Source: an uncultured Clostridiaceae bacterium (GTDB lineage: Bacteria; Bacillota; Clostridia; Lachnospirales; Lachnospiraceae). Taken from it: a stretch of 5,183 nucleotides of DNA. The position numbers and the translations under genes were made by a program. The notes below the pieces were generated by a model. The model was not told the origin of the DNA. It made no database searches and worked only from the letters and a program-made list of their open reading frames with translations. Below are positions 1 through 5,183 of the stretch, piece by piece. The stretch's first letter is position 1; each line of letters opens with the position of its first letter. The stretch spans positions 1 to 5,183 of the forward strand of contig CAMWOF010000199.1 in the NCBI GenBank assembly GCA_947175805.1. Direction: 5' to 3'.

Positions 1-502
1 ATGTAGAACCGGTCTCCACGATATCATCAATGACCTCTGACAAGTCCACAATCGGCGCCAGCTCCACAGATCCGTTTAATTTGATAATCTCTACTGTCTG
101 GTTTTTCTTGTTATGGAAATATTCCTTGGCAATATTGGGGTACTTGCTTGCCACCCGGATTATCTCATTTTTGTTTAAGAGCTCACCAGCAGATTCCGGC
201 CCACAAACGCACATCCTGCATTTGCCAAAGCCCAAATCCATGACCTCGTAGAGGTTCCTTCCCTCTTCTAAAATGGTATGCCTGCCCACAACGCCGATAT
301 CCGCCGCACCATACTCTACATAGGTAGGCACATCTGTTGCTTTTGACAGAAAAAATTTTAGCTTTAACTCCTCATTGGTAAATATCAACTTTCTTGTATT
401 CTTATCCCGCATCTCGTCACAGTGAATCCCAATCTGGTCAAACAAATCCAGTGTCTTCATGGCAAGACGCCCCTTTGCCAGGGCAAATGTTAAGTATCGC
501 AT
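1..502 (-). CDS. hisG: ATP phosphoribosyltransferase, short-form catalytic subunit (partial, 3' end outside window)
   Basis: HisG catalyses the first step of histidine synthesis: ATP plus PRPP gives phosphoribosyl-ATP, in the cytoplasm. The visible 167 residues resemble Bacillus-type HisG throughout. They include ALAKGRL near residues 7-13, TYVEYGAADIGVVG at 60-73, LNGSVELAP at 142-150, and the PRPP-binding signature DIVETGST at 160-167, where the window ends. Short-form HisG proteins have a little over 200 residues, so roughly four fifths is present. The short form lacks the C-terminal regulatory domain and needs HisZ, which is encoded at 2057-3340. The start at 502 is chosen because AAGGAG (509-514) lies 6 nt upstream. 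An in-frame ATG at 526 would add eight residues but has no good ribosome binding site. The gene follows the lipoprotein stop by 27 nt and is probably co-transcribed with it. Identification is firm; only the missing 3' end is unknown. Confidence 0.96.
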   Translation of the reverse strand, partial: MRYLTFALAKGRLAMKTLDLFDQIGIHCDEMRDKNTRKLIFTNEELKLKFFLSKATDVPTYVEYGAADIGVVGRHTILEEGRNLYEVMDLGFGKCRMCVCGPESAGELLNKNEIIRVASKYPNIAKEYFHNKKNQTVEIIKLNGSVELAPIVDLSEVIDDIVETGST

Positions 503-508
503 CTTATA

Positions 509-514
509 CTCCTT
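509..514 (-). promoter_or_regulatory. hisG ribosome binding site
   Basis: AAGGAG on the minus strand, 6 nt before the ATG at 502. It decides the hisG start against the in-frame ATG at 526, because it lies inside the codons that the longer version would translate. Confidence 0.8.
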
Positions 515-529
515 ATACTTGTGCATTTT

Positions 530-904
530 TTACTTTTTCGTATAACGGCTCTGGTAACCCTCATTATCCAAAATCAAATCTTCCCCCTCAAAGGAGACGC
601 CAAAAGAATAATCTATCCCCATATCACTGTCTGTAAACGTAATGGTCTCCCCGTCATAGACATAGGTGCCCTTCGTGGTCATACTGACAGGAAAATCGCC
701 ACCGGCATATACAAACTCAGTATAGGTGCCGTCAGAATTAATAGTGTATGTAGTAGTCATATCATCATTGTTCTTCACCCATGTGCCATAAACCTTTGCC
801 ATCTCTTCTGCGCTTATGGAAGATTCACCGCCACAGCCGCACATAAAACCAATACACATTGCTATACACAAAAAAAATACTGACTTTTTTATTTTATTCT
901 TCAT
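530..904 (-). CDS. Small secreted lipoprotein, lipocalin-like beta-rich domain
   Basis: This 124-residue protein begins with a lipoprotein signal peptide: basic MKNKIKK, a hydrophobic stretch at 8-21, then MCGC, with Cys24 the likely lipidated residue (Cys22 is possible). After cleavage it should be anchored to the outer face of the membrane. The mature part (about 38-124) has repeated short strands with turn motifs such as GTW, SDGTY, KGTYVYDGETITF and GEDLIL. That pattern is typical of the small lipocalin-like or DUF-type lipoproteins common in clostridia, whose functions are mostly unknown. AAGGAG sits at 912-917 with good spacing to the ATG at 904. A candidate extended -10 promoter lies at 956-984. 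Its position just before hisG looks like chance operon membership; nothing in the protein suggests a histidine role. The lipoprotein call is secure, the fold is probable, and no function is assigned. Confidence 0.85.
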   Translation of the reverse strand: MKNKIKKSVFFLCIAMCIGFMCGCGGESSISAEEMAKVYGTWVKNNDDMTTTYTINSDGTYTEFVYAGGDFPVSMTTKGTYVYDGETITFTDSDMGIDYSFGVSFEGEDLILDNEGYQSRYTKK

Positions 905-955
905 TCTTATTCTCCTTCTTGACCAGTGTGCCTTGCGAAAGTGCAGGCTGGAATT

Positions 956-984
956 ATTCTATCACATCTTCACAATATTGGGAA
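956..984 (-). promoter_or_regulatory. Candidate sigma-A promoter for the lipoprotein-hisG unit
   Basis: Minus strand: a -35-like TTCCCA (979-984, 4 of 6 matches to TTGACA), a 17-nt spacer, and a -10-like TAGAAT (956-961, 5 of 6 matches) preceded by an extended -10 TG at 963-964. Predicted transcription would begin near 949, giving a leader of about 45 nt. The element lies in the 101-bp gap (905-1005) after the GrpB-family gene, the largest gap between hisZ and hisG. It was found by eye only. Confidence 0.4.
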
Positions 985-1005
985 GGACGGATTGCTGATA
1001 ATGGC

Positions 1006-1566
1006 TTATATTTGTAGTTTATATTTGGCCTCTGCTGTATAACGCCGAATCCAATCTGATTTAGCGTTTGTATAACCGTCTCTGTCGTGTTCAAATTTAT
1101 GCCATAATTCCAGCTTCAGCTTTTCGTAGGTATGCGCCAAATCCTGGCGCATATTCATATAGTCCCTAAAATAGATTTCGTCATTGTCGCCTGCAAATCG
1201 CATGTGAAGATGATATACTTTTTTAGCAAAACCATTTTCTGTATATCCATAATTAAATGACATTCTATTTTCGGATTCCGACATTTTAATAAATCCGATA
1301 TCTATTAGCTTCTTTGATATGGAATCCATATGCTCATTAAGCTCTATTTCCACTAAAATATCCACAATCGGCTTCGCCCAGATTCCTTTTATGGCCGTAC
1401 TGCCAATATGGCTTATCTGTTTCACCTTATACCCCAACAAATTTGTCTTTAAAATGTTTTCCATTTCCAAATAGTAATCAGCCCAAATGTCCTGATGTTC
1501 TGTCAAAACAATTGGAAACAACTGCCATAACTCCTCCAAGCTCATTTCCGACAAGTCTTTTCCCAT
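1006..1566 (-). CDS. GrpB/UPF0157 family protein (nucleotidyltransferase fold)
   Basis: This 186-residue protein carries the family hallmarks in order: HIGSTAIKG at 53-61, KPIVDILVEI at 65-74, a YHLHM segment at 118-122, FRDYM at 133-137, and the C-terminal YTNAKSDWI at 165-173. The GST element followed by a D-x-L-V segment is the nucleotidyltransferase-superfamily core. The length suits a stand-alone GrpB domain; in actinobacteria this domain occurs fused to dephospho-CoA kinase. The substrate is unknown for the family, so none is assigned. The name GrpB is historical and should not be confused with the GrpE chaperone factor. The ATG at 1566 follows an AGGGG element by 6 nt and begins 10 nt after the stop of the upstream broken gene, so the two were probably co-transcribed. 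The protein should be cytoplasmic. Nothing ties it to histidine synthesis. Confidence 0.92.
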   Translation of the reverse strand: MGKDLSEMSLEELWQLFPIVLTEHQDIWADYYLEMENILKTNLLGYKVKQISHIGSTAIKGIWAKPIVDILVEIELNEHMDSISKKLIDIGFIKMSESENRMSFNYGYTENGFAKKVYHLHMRFAGDNDEIYFRDYMNMRQDLAHTYEKLKLELWHKFEHDRDGYTNAKSDWIRRYTAEAKYKLQI

Positions 1567-1576
1567 ACAATTCCCC

Positions 1577-2067
1577 TTAATGCCCCTCTATGTTATCTAC
1601 GAAGGGCGCAGACTTGCAGACATACACCACATAGCAGTCTTTTTTATCCTCCGGCAGTTTAATATCCTCGTAGTAAAAGGGCGCAAACCCGGTTTCTTTT
1701 ATACTCTGCTCCAGTACATTGAGAGCTGCTGCAAATCAAAGCCCCACCCATCTGATGTATTCCACGGAGAAAGGCTTGCTAAGACGTCCTCATAGGGCTT
1801 TTCCGTGCGAAACACAATCACAGTAAGCATATCGACATGATTGCCGTTTCCGGATACATGGCCTGTTTTTTCATGTATATCCAGTATGGCGGCGTCTGCA
1901 AACGACTCCTCCAACGTCTCACAAAGCTTCTTTGTCTGGATGGCACCGGCGCTGTGGTTCACCGCCATGCCAAACAGCTCATAGCCCACCAGTCCGACAA
2001 CCAGAAAAAGTAAGAGCATGCCAAAGAAACGTAATACGCGCATGCATATAGTCAGCTTACTCTTCAT
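1577..2067 (-). pseudogene. Single-pass membrane protein gene with a one-base frameshift near 1725
   Basis: The first frame starts at ATG 2067 and runs 122 codons to a TAA at 1699-1701. The protein has a basic N-terminus, a membrane segment at about residues 13-33, and then a predicted extracytoplasmic domain. Coding sense does not end at that stop. In the next frame, 1577-1725 reads a convincing tail that begins ALNVLEQSIKETGF, continues through YYEDIKLPEDKKDCYVVYV and ends IEGH with TAA at 1577-1579, just before the GrpB-family gene. Adding one G after CAGCAG (between 1725 and 1726) gives LQQALNVLEQ and one continuous 163-residue protein. The gene therefore appears to have lost one base, or the read has an error. 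The start overlaps the hisZ stop by 11 bp, and its AGGAG lies inside hisZ, so translation was probably coupled. I do not recognise the family. The 122-residue product may still be made, but its last eight residues are out of frame. Confidence 0.72.
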
Positions 2068-3340
2068 TGCCTCTCTCCTGAGATATCAAATCCGCAAGCA
2101 ACGCTTCTGTGGTGCTAGCTTTTTTCACATCCACCACCAGCGCCTTTTCTTCTTTTTCCAATAAAATCAATTCTGAAAAATGCTGCCGTTCAGCATAGGA
2201 CATATAATCCCTGTCATCCCTTCTGCCGGATTTCCGAATCAGGCAGACCCGCTTTTTGTGGCTTCTGTAATTACAGCCGAGATGAATCGCCTGCTCCTGA
2301 TATGCTCTGTCATAGACAATCAGCGTTCCCGCATCCTCCGTCTCCACAGCAATCTTCTGTCGGGACAGAGCAAGCAGCAGTTCATCAATATTCAGCCCGA
2401 ACCCAATAGCAGGGGCGTCCTTGCCAAACTGCTTTAGCAGATTGTTGTATCTTCCGCCCTTCACAATGGCATCTCCGGTGCCATAGGTATAGCCCCGGAA
2501 AATAATGCCCGTATAATACTCATATCTTGATAACATTCCCAAATCGAAGCCAATGTATTTCTCATAGCCATAATGTGATAAGGCAATATATAACTTCTCC
2601 AGCCTTACTATCGCCTCTGTGGAAATCTCATTTTTCACCAGCGTCTTTGCACGCTCTAACATTTCCATGCCGCCAAACAGGCTGTCAAAGCTCATAAAGG
2701 CAGTCCTGACTTCTTCAGACAAGGAAAGTGTTTTCACATACTCAGAAAGTCCGAAAGAATTTTTATTGTGGATTAAGCCTCTTAATCTGCTCTGTACCTC
2801 CTCGTCCATGCCTGCTGCCGCAACAAGCCCTTTAAAGAAATTTACATTTCCCACCTCTATCTGAAATTCCCTGATGCCAGAGGCTAAAAAGCAGTCAATG
2901 ACCGCCGCAATAATCTCTGCCTCTGCCGCAGAACTGTCATCATTCATCAGCTCCGCTCCAATCTCGGTCGTTTCCTTCAGCTTTCCCTGCAGATTGTGAA
3001 TATTTTTATATGTATTACCCTCGTAGCAAAGACGAATCGGCAAATTCTCGTCAGCGTAATATTTAGCAACACACCTGGCAATACTCGGCGTCATATCCGG
3101 CCTTAACACCAGCGTGTTATTCTCCCTGTCAAAAAACTTGTACATCTCGTTGGAGCCGGCAGAGCCTTTATCCCTGTTGAAAATATCAAAATACTCAAAG
3201 GTAGGCGTCTCTATATCCTGATAGCCATAGAGCTCCAAAACATGATGCAGCTTCGAGGCAATCTTCTTCTTTTTCTTACATTCTGTGTCGTATACGTCTC
3301 TGACGCCCTCCGGGGTGTGCAGCAGCTTTTCATTCATCAT
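2057..3340 (-). CDS. hisZ: ATP phosphoribosyltransferase regulatory subunit (HisRS paralogue)
   Basis: HisZ binds short-form HisG and confers activity and histidine feedback control; it acts in the cytoplasm. The 427-residue protein has a class II tRNA-synthetase-like core: motif-1 region YGYQDIETPTF at 38-48, VLRPDMTPSIAR at 78-89, a motif-2 region at 102-130 containing CYEGNTYKN, YYTGIIFRGY at 275-284, and motif-3 region AIGFGLNIDELLLAL at 311-325. Two positions separate it from true HisRS. The motif-2 FR arginine is lysine (Lys112), and the motif-3 ER pair reads DE (319-320), so it should not aminoacylate. Residues from about 337 to 420 form an alpha/beta tail resembling a reduced anticodon-binding domain. 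AGAGGAG (3349-3355) lies 8 nt before the first of two adjacent ATGs at 3340, which supports that start. A genuine histidyl-tRNA synthetase is the alternative; the motif changes and the nearby short-form hisG argue against it. Confidence 0.93.
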   Translation of the reverse strand: MMNEKLLHTPEGVRDVYDTECKKKKKIASKLHHVLELYGYQDIETPTFEYFDIFNRDKGSAGSNEMYKFFDRENNTLVLRPDMTPSIARCVAKYYADENLPIRLCYEGNTYKNIHNLQGKLKETTEIGAELMNDDSSAAEAEIIAAVIDCFLASGIREFQIEVGNVNFFKGLVAAAGMDEEVQSRLRGLIHNKNSFGLSEYVKTLSLSEEVRTAFMSFDSLFGGMEMLERAKTLVKNEISTEAIVRLEKLYIALSHYGYEKYIGFDLGMLSRYEYYTGIIFRGYTYGTGDAIVKGGRYNNLLKQFGKDAPAIGFGLNIDELLLALSRQKIAVETEDAGTLIVYDRAYQEQAIHLGCNYRSHKKRVCLIRKSGRRDDRDYMSYAERQHFSELILLEKEEKALVVDVKKASTTEALLADLISQERGNEE

Positions 3341-3376
3341 TTCATCTTCTCCTCTATATAAATATAAGCAAACTTA

Positions 3377-3405
3377 ATTTTATATGCTTTCCCCTAAATT
3401 TGCAA
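3377..3405 (-). promoter_or_regulatory. Candidate sigma-A promoter for hisZ
   Basis: Minus strand: TTGCAA at 3400-3405 (4 of 6 matches to -35), a 17-nt spacer, and TAAAAT at 3377-3382 (5 of 6 matches to -10). It lies in the 117-bp gap between the HTH-PurM gene and hisZ. The predicted start near 3370 leaves a leader of about 30 nt, too short for a T-box or other large leader element. A short inverted repeat, AAGCA/TGCTT, brackets the -10 and start region (3366-3370 and 3385-3389). No convincing intrinsic terminator for the upstream gene is seen in the gap, so read-through is also possible. Confidence 0.4.
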
Positions 3406-3457
3406 CAGCCTATAAAAAAATCAATATTCTTCGTTTTAGTTTATTTCACCTTATTTT

Positions 3458-4708
3458 CTAGAGCCAGCCTAATCTTTCCTCAAACAATACCTTCTTGTCC
3501 CCATGCCCTATGGCTCCAATCTCATAGCAGTCGTAAAACCGGCTTACATGCCTCATAACAGGTTCCCTATCCTCTGGCGATACTAAAAGCAAAAACCCGA
3601 CACCGCAATTAAATGTGCGTAACATCTCATCATCGCTTATATTTCCATTATTACGGATGAACTTAAATATATTTAGAACCCTGATTTTAGACAAGTCAAT
3701 TTTTGCACACAAGCCCTTTGGAATCACTCTACATAAATTGCCCTCTATTCCGCCACCGGTAATATGCGCCATTCCATGAATCACCTTGTTACCAAGTAAA
3801 TCCTTAATTGCTCTATAATATGGCGTATGCGGCTTCATAATCTGCTCAAGAAATGTCTGTCCGTCCACCTTATCCAGCTTAAGCTGCGGCATTTTGTCCA
3901 TCAACAGTCGCACTAAGGAATATCCGTTTGTGTGCAGTCCATTTGACGCAACCGCCAAAATCACATCTCCTTCCCGGATTGCTGAGCCGTCCACTACTTT
4001 TGATTTCTCGACAATGCCGGCAATGCTGGACGTCAGCACATAGACGCCTGATTCTATGACCAAGGGCTGAATGGAGGTTTCTCCACCCACAAGAAAACAC
4101 TCATTTTCCCTGCACGCCTCCGAAACGCCTTTCACCAGACTTTTAATCGTATCCTTCTCGGCATTTCCACAAACGATGGTATCCAATACAGCCAGGGGCT
4201 TTGCCCCCATAACAGCAATATCATTTACCAGATGATTTATCATGTCATGGCAAATGGACTCCGTATAGCCATACTCCAGTGCAAGCTTTTGCTTAGAGCC
4301 AGGCTCCTCTGATTTTAGAACTAAAACCGGCTCCCTTATCTCTGGGAAATGGATATCATACAAAGCTGCAAATGGGCCCAGCCCGTTTAGTACCCTGCTG
4401 TCGTTTGCCTCTAAATACATCGCCATTTCTTTTTTTATCGTATCCGTATATGTGATATCCACACCCGCTTTGCTGTATGATAAATCCTCCGCCCGTTTAT
4501 CGCTGCCGGCTAAAATTTCGTCTACCGTCACATCGAGCAGGGTTGCCAAATCCTGCAAAATCGTAATATTCGGATACGTCGTGCCATTTTCCCATTTCGA
4601 TATTGCCTGAAAAGAAATGTTTAGTTTGTCAGCTAATTGCTGCTGTGTCAATCCAAGGGCTTTTCTCTTGTTCATTATAAAATTTCCGATTTTTCTACTG
4701 TCAAGCAT
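3458..4708 (-). CDS. XRE-family helix-turn-helix fused to a PurM (AIR synthetase)-like domain
   Basis: This 416-residue two-domain protein starts with an XRE/Cro DNA-binding domain at about 5-66: TQQQLADKLN as helix 2, then recognition helix FQAISKWENG at 33-42, then a DLATLLDVTVDEIL tail. After a ten-residue linker, a full-length PurM-like region (77-416) follows: YSKAGVDI at 78-85, LVNDIAVMGAKPL at 160-172, LVGGET at 206-211, SNGLHTNGYSLVR at 255-267, AHITGGGIEGN at 314-324 and FNCGVG at 366-371. True PurM makes aminoimidazole ribonucleotide from FGAM and ATP. Here the TDGVGTK nucleotide/Mg loop reads SEEPGSK (133-139), and AEMPG after GGET reads SIQPL (212-216). Catalysis is therefore doubtful, and a ligand-sensing regulator is the likelier role. 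No start codon lies between the domains, so the fusion is not two genes. AAAGGAGA sits 7 nt before the ATG at 4708. Whether it binds FGAM, AIR or a nucleotide cannot be told from sequence. Confidence 0.88.
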   Translation of the reverse strand: MLDSRKIGNFIMNKRKALGLTQQQLADKLNISFQAISKWENGTTYPNITILQDLATLLDVTVDEILAGSDKRAEDLSYSKAGVDITYTDTIKKEMAMYLEANDSRVLNGLGPFAALYDIHFPEIREPVLVLKSEEPGSKQKLALEYGYTESICHDMINHLVNDIAVMGAKPLAVLDTIVCGNAEKDTIKSLVKGVSEACRENECFLVGGETSIQPLVIESGVYVLTSSIAGIVEKSKVVDGSAIREGDVILAVASNGLHTNGYSLVRLLMDKMPQLKLDKVDGQTFLEQIMKPHTPYYRAIKDLLGNKVIHGMAHITGGGIEGNLCRVIPKGLCAKIDLSKIRVLNIFKFIRNNGNISDDEMLRTFNCGVGFLLLVSPEDREPVMRHVSRFYDCYEIGAIGHGDKKVLFEERLGWL

Positions 4709-4729
4709 TTAAAAATCTCCTTTCTTTTT

Positions 4730-4759
4730 ATAATAAACTGCCCTTATTTATTTCATCAA
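4730..4759 (-). promoter_or_regulatory. Candidate promoter of the HTH-PurM gene
   Basis: Minus strand: TTGATG at 4754-4759 (4 of 6 matches to -35), an 18-nt spacer, and TATTAT at 4730-4735 (5 of 6 matches to -10). Transcription from here would begin very close to the AAAGGAGA ribosome binding site, giving a leader of only about 15-20 nt. A repressor of the XRE type could act on such a compact site, but no clear operator overlaps it. Confidence 0.38.
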
Positions 4760-4907
4760 TAACCGCAAAGGCGAATCTGCACCAGAAATTCAACCTGTCG
4801 TTTGCAGCCACTTTGCGTGTTTTTCTTATACCAGCAGCCGTCTTTTATGATACTTGTTTATCAGCTCTTCATTCTTGCTTTCCCTGTCACCGACTCCACT
4901 GTCAGCT

Positions 4908-4999
4908 TTAACACTGAATTAAGCTCCTCTAACACTTCAAAGAAGTTTAGTGACTAAATACTGTAGAGCATGAATACCACACAGTATCAGTGTTAACAC
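4908..4999. repeat. Spaced inverted repeat TTAACACTGA / TCAGTGTTAA with a GTGTTAACAC palindrome
   Basis: A perfect 10-bp inverted repeat has arms at 4908-4917 and 4987-4996. The right arm overlaps a perfect 10-bp palindrome, GTGTTAACAC, at 4990-4999. A third copy of the TAACACT core is at 4930-4936, starting 21 bp (two helical turns) from the core in the left arm. The arrangement is operator-like, but no binding protein is known. Confidence 0.4.
4934..4958. repeat. Two abutting short dyads
   Basis: ACTTC-AAA-GAAGT (4934-4946) shares its last base with TTTAGT-G-ACTAAA (4946-4958). Both arms of each dyad match perfectly. They lie about 230-250 bp upstream of the HTH-PurM start codon. They could be protein-binding sites or chance in AT-rich DNA. 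Confidence 0.4.
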
Positions 5000-5183
5000 G
5001 GAAAATTCCACAAACAGAATAAGACAGAAAACATAATAGCATCGCTATCAGTCTACAGAAAAAAATTGTGAGTTCCTTACACAGAAAAGGTTGAATTTAT
5101 TTCTTTCTATTTATCATTTGTGAAGTCTAACAAGTCACAGGACACATCTACCACTAAATCATATCATTTTCTTTGTGATATTG

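Larger units (their letters stand above)
4709..5183. other. 475-bp region without an intact gene
   Basis: No frame of 60 or more codons is found on either strand. The part next to the HTH-PurM gene holds its ribosome binding site and a candidate promoter. Farther up on the minus strand are short stretches that read like protein but lack start codons and overlap in different frames. A hydrophobic 35-residue stretch runs at 4937-5044 (FVEFSVLTLILCGIHALQ), and two shorter charged stretches lie at 4861-4941 (VLEELNSVLKLTVE) and 4826-4918 (NEELINKYHKRRLLV). These look like decayed gene fragments, but I cannot name a family. Several short dyads also occur here. The region may equally be an AT-rich spacer. 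Confidence 0.5.

Noticed and set aside
394..883. Plus-strand open frames at 394-636 and 521-883
   Set aside because: They lie antisense to hisG and the lipoprotein gene, lack ribosome binding sites and resemble no protein family.
929..949. Hairpin GCC-TGC / GCA-GGC with loop GAAAGT in the lipoprotein leader
   Set aside because: It has a bulge and no following T-tract in the minus direction, and it lies inside the predicted leader, so it does not look like a terminator.
1699..1738. Programmed -1 frameshift in the membrane protein gene
   Set aside because: No slippery heptamer or clear downstream stem is seen in the only stretch where the shift could occur; a one-base loss explains it better.
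2057..3340. Calling this gene histidyl-tRNA synthetase (hisS)
   Set aside because: The motif-2 and motif-3 catalytic arginines are absent, the motif reads CYEGNTYKN as in HisZ, and a short-form hisG lies downstream.
3341..3457. T-box or other riboswitch leader upstream of hisZ
   Set aside because: The gap is only 117 bp and AT-rich. No T-box motif or stable stem is visible, and the likely leader is about 30 nt.
3458..4708. Two separate genes (HTH regulator and purM) joined by an assembly error
   Set aside because: The frame is continuous through a natural linker, there is no stop, start codon or ribosome binding site between the domains, and composition does not change.
5066..5083. Possible minus-strand intrinsic terminator: TGTG/CACA stem followed by ATTTTTTT
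   Set aside because: The stem is only four base pairs with a nine-base loop and does not extend, so it is too weak to call.

Overview
This window looks like a chromosomal segment of a low- to mid-GC Firmicute, most likely a clostridial gut-type organism (Lachnospiraceae-like). That is inferred from strong AGGAG-type ribosome binding sites, a short-form HisG paired with HisZ, and the style of the lipoprotein and membrane proteins. No species can be named from the sequence alone. All supported genes lie on the minus strand, so the window is read from right to left.

Layout in transcription order. Positions 4709-5183 hold no intact gene. They contain small coding-like relics, several short dyads and a candidate promoter. 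Then comes 3458-4708, an unusual fusion of an N-terminal XRE/Cro helix-turn-helix with a complete PurM (AIR synthetase)-like domain whose nucleotide-binding loop is altered. After a 117-bp gap with a candidate promoter comes hisZ (2057-3340), the HisRS-like regulatory subunit of ATP phosphoribosyltransferase. Next is a single-pass membrane protein gene broken by a one-base frameshift (1577-2067), a GrpB/UPF0157 protein (1006-1566), a small secreted lipoprotein (530-904) with its own candidate promoter, and the start of short-form hisG (1-502), cut by the window edge.

HisZ and HisG form one enzyme complex, the histidine-sensitive first step of histidine synthesis, which uses ATP and PRPP. Here about 1.55 kb of genes unrelated to histidine separate them. 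The most noteworthy item is the HTH-PurM fusion next to hisZ. It looks like a purine-pathway enzyme fold recruited as the sensor of a DNA-binding regulator. Histidine and purine synthesis share PRPP, ATP and AICAR, so a regulatory link is attractive, but it is inference only.
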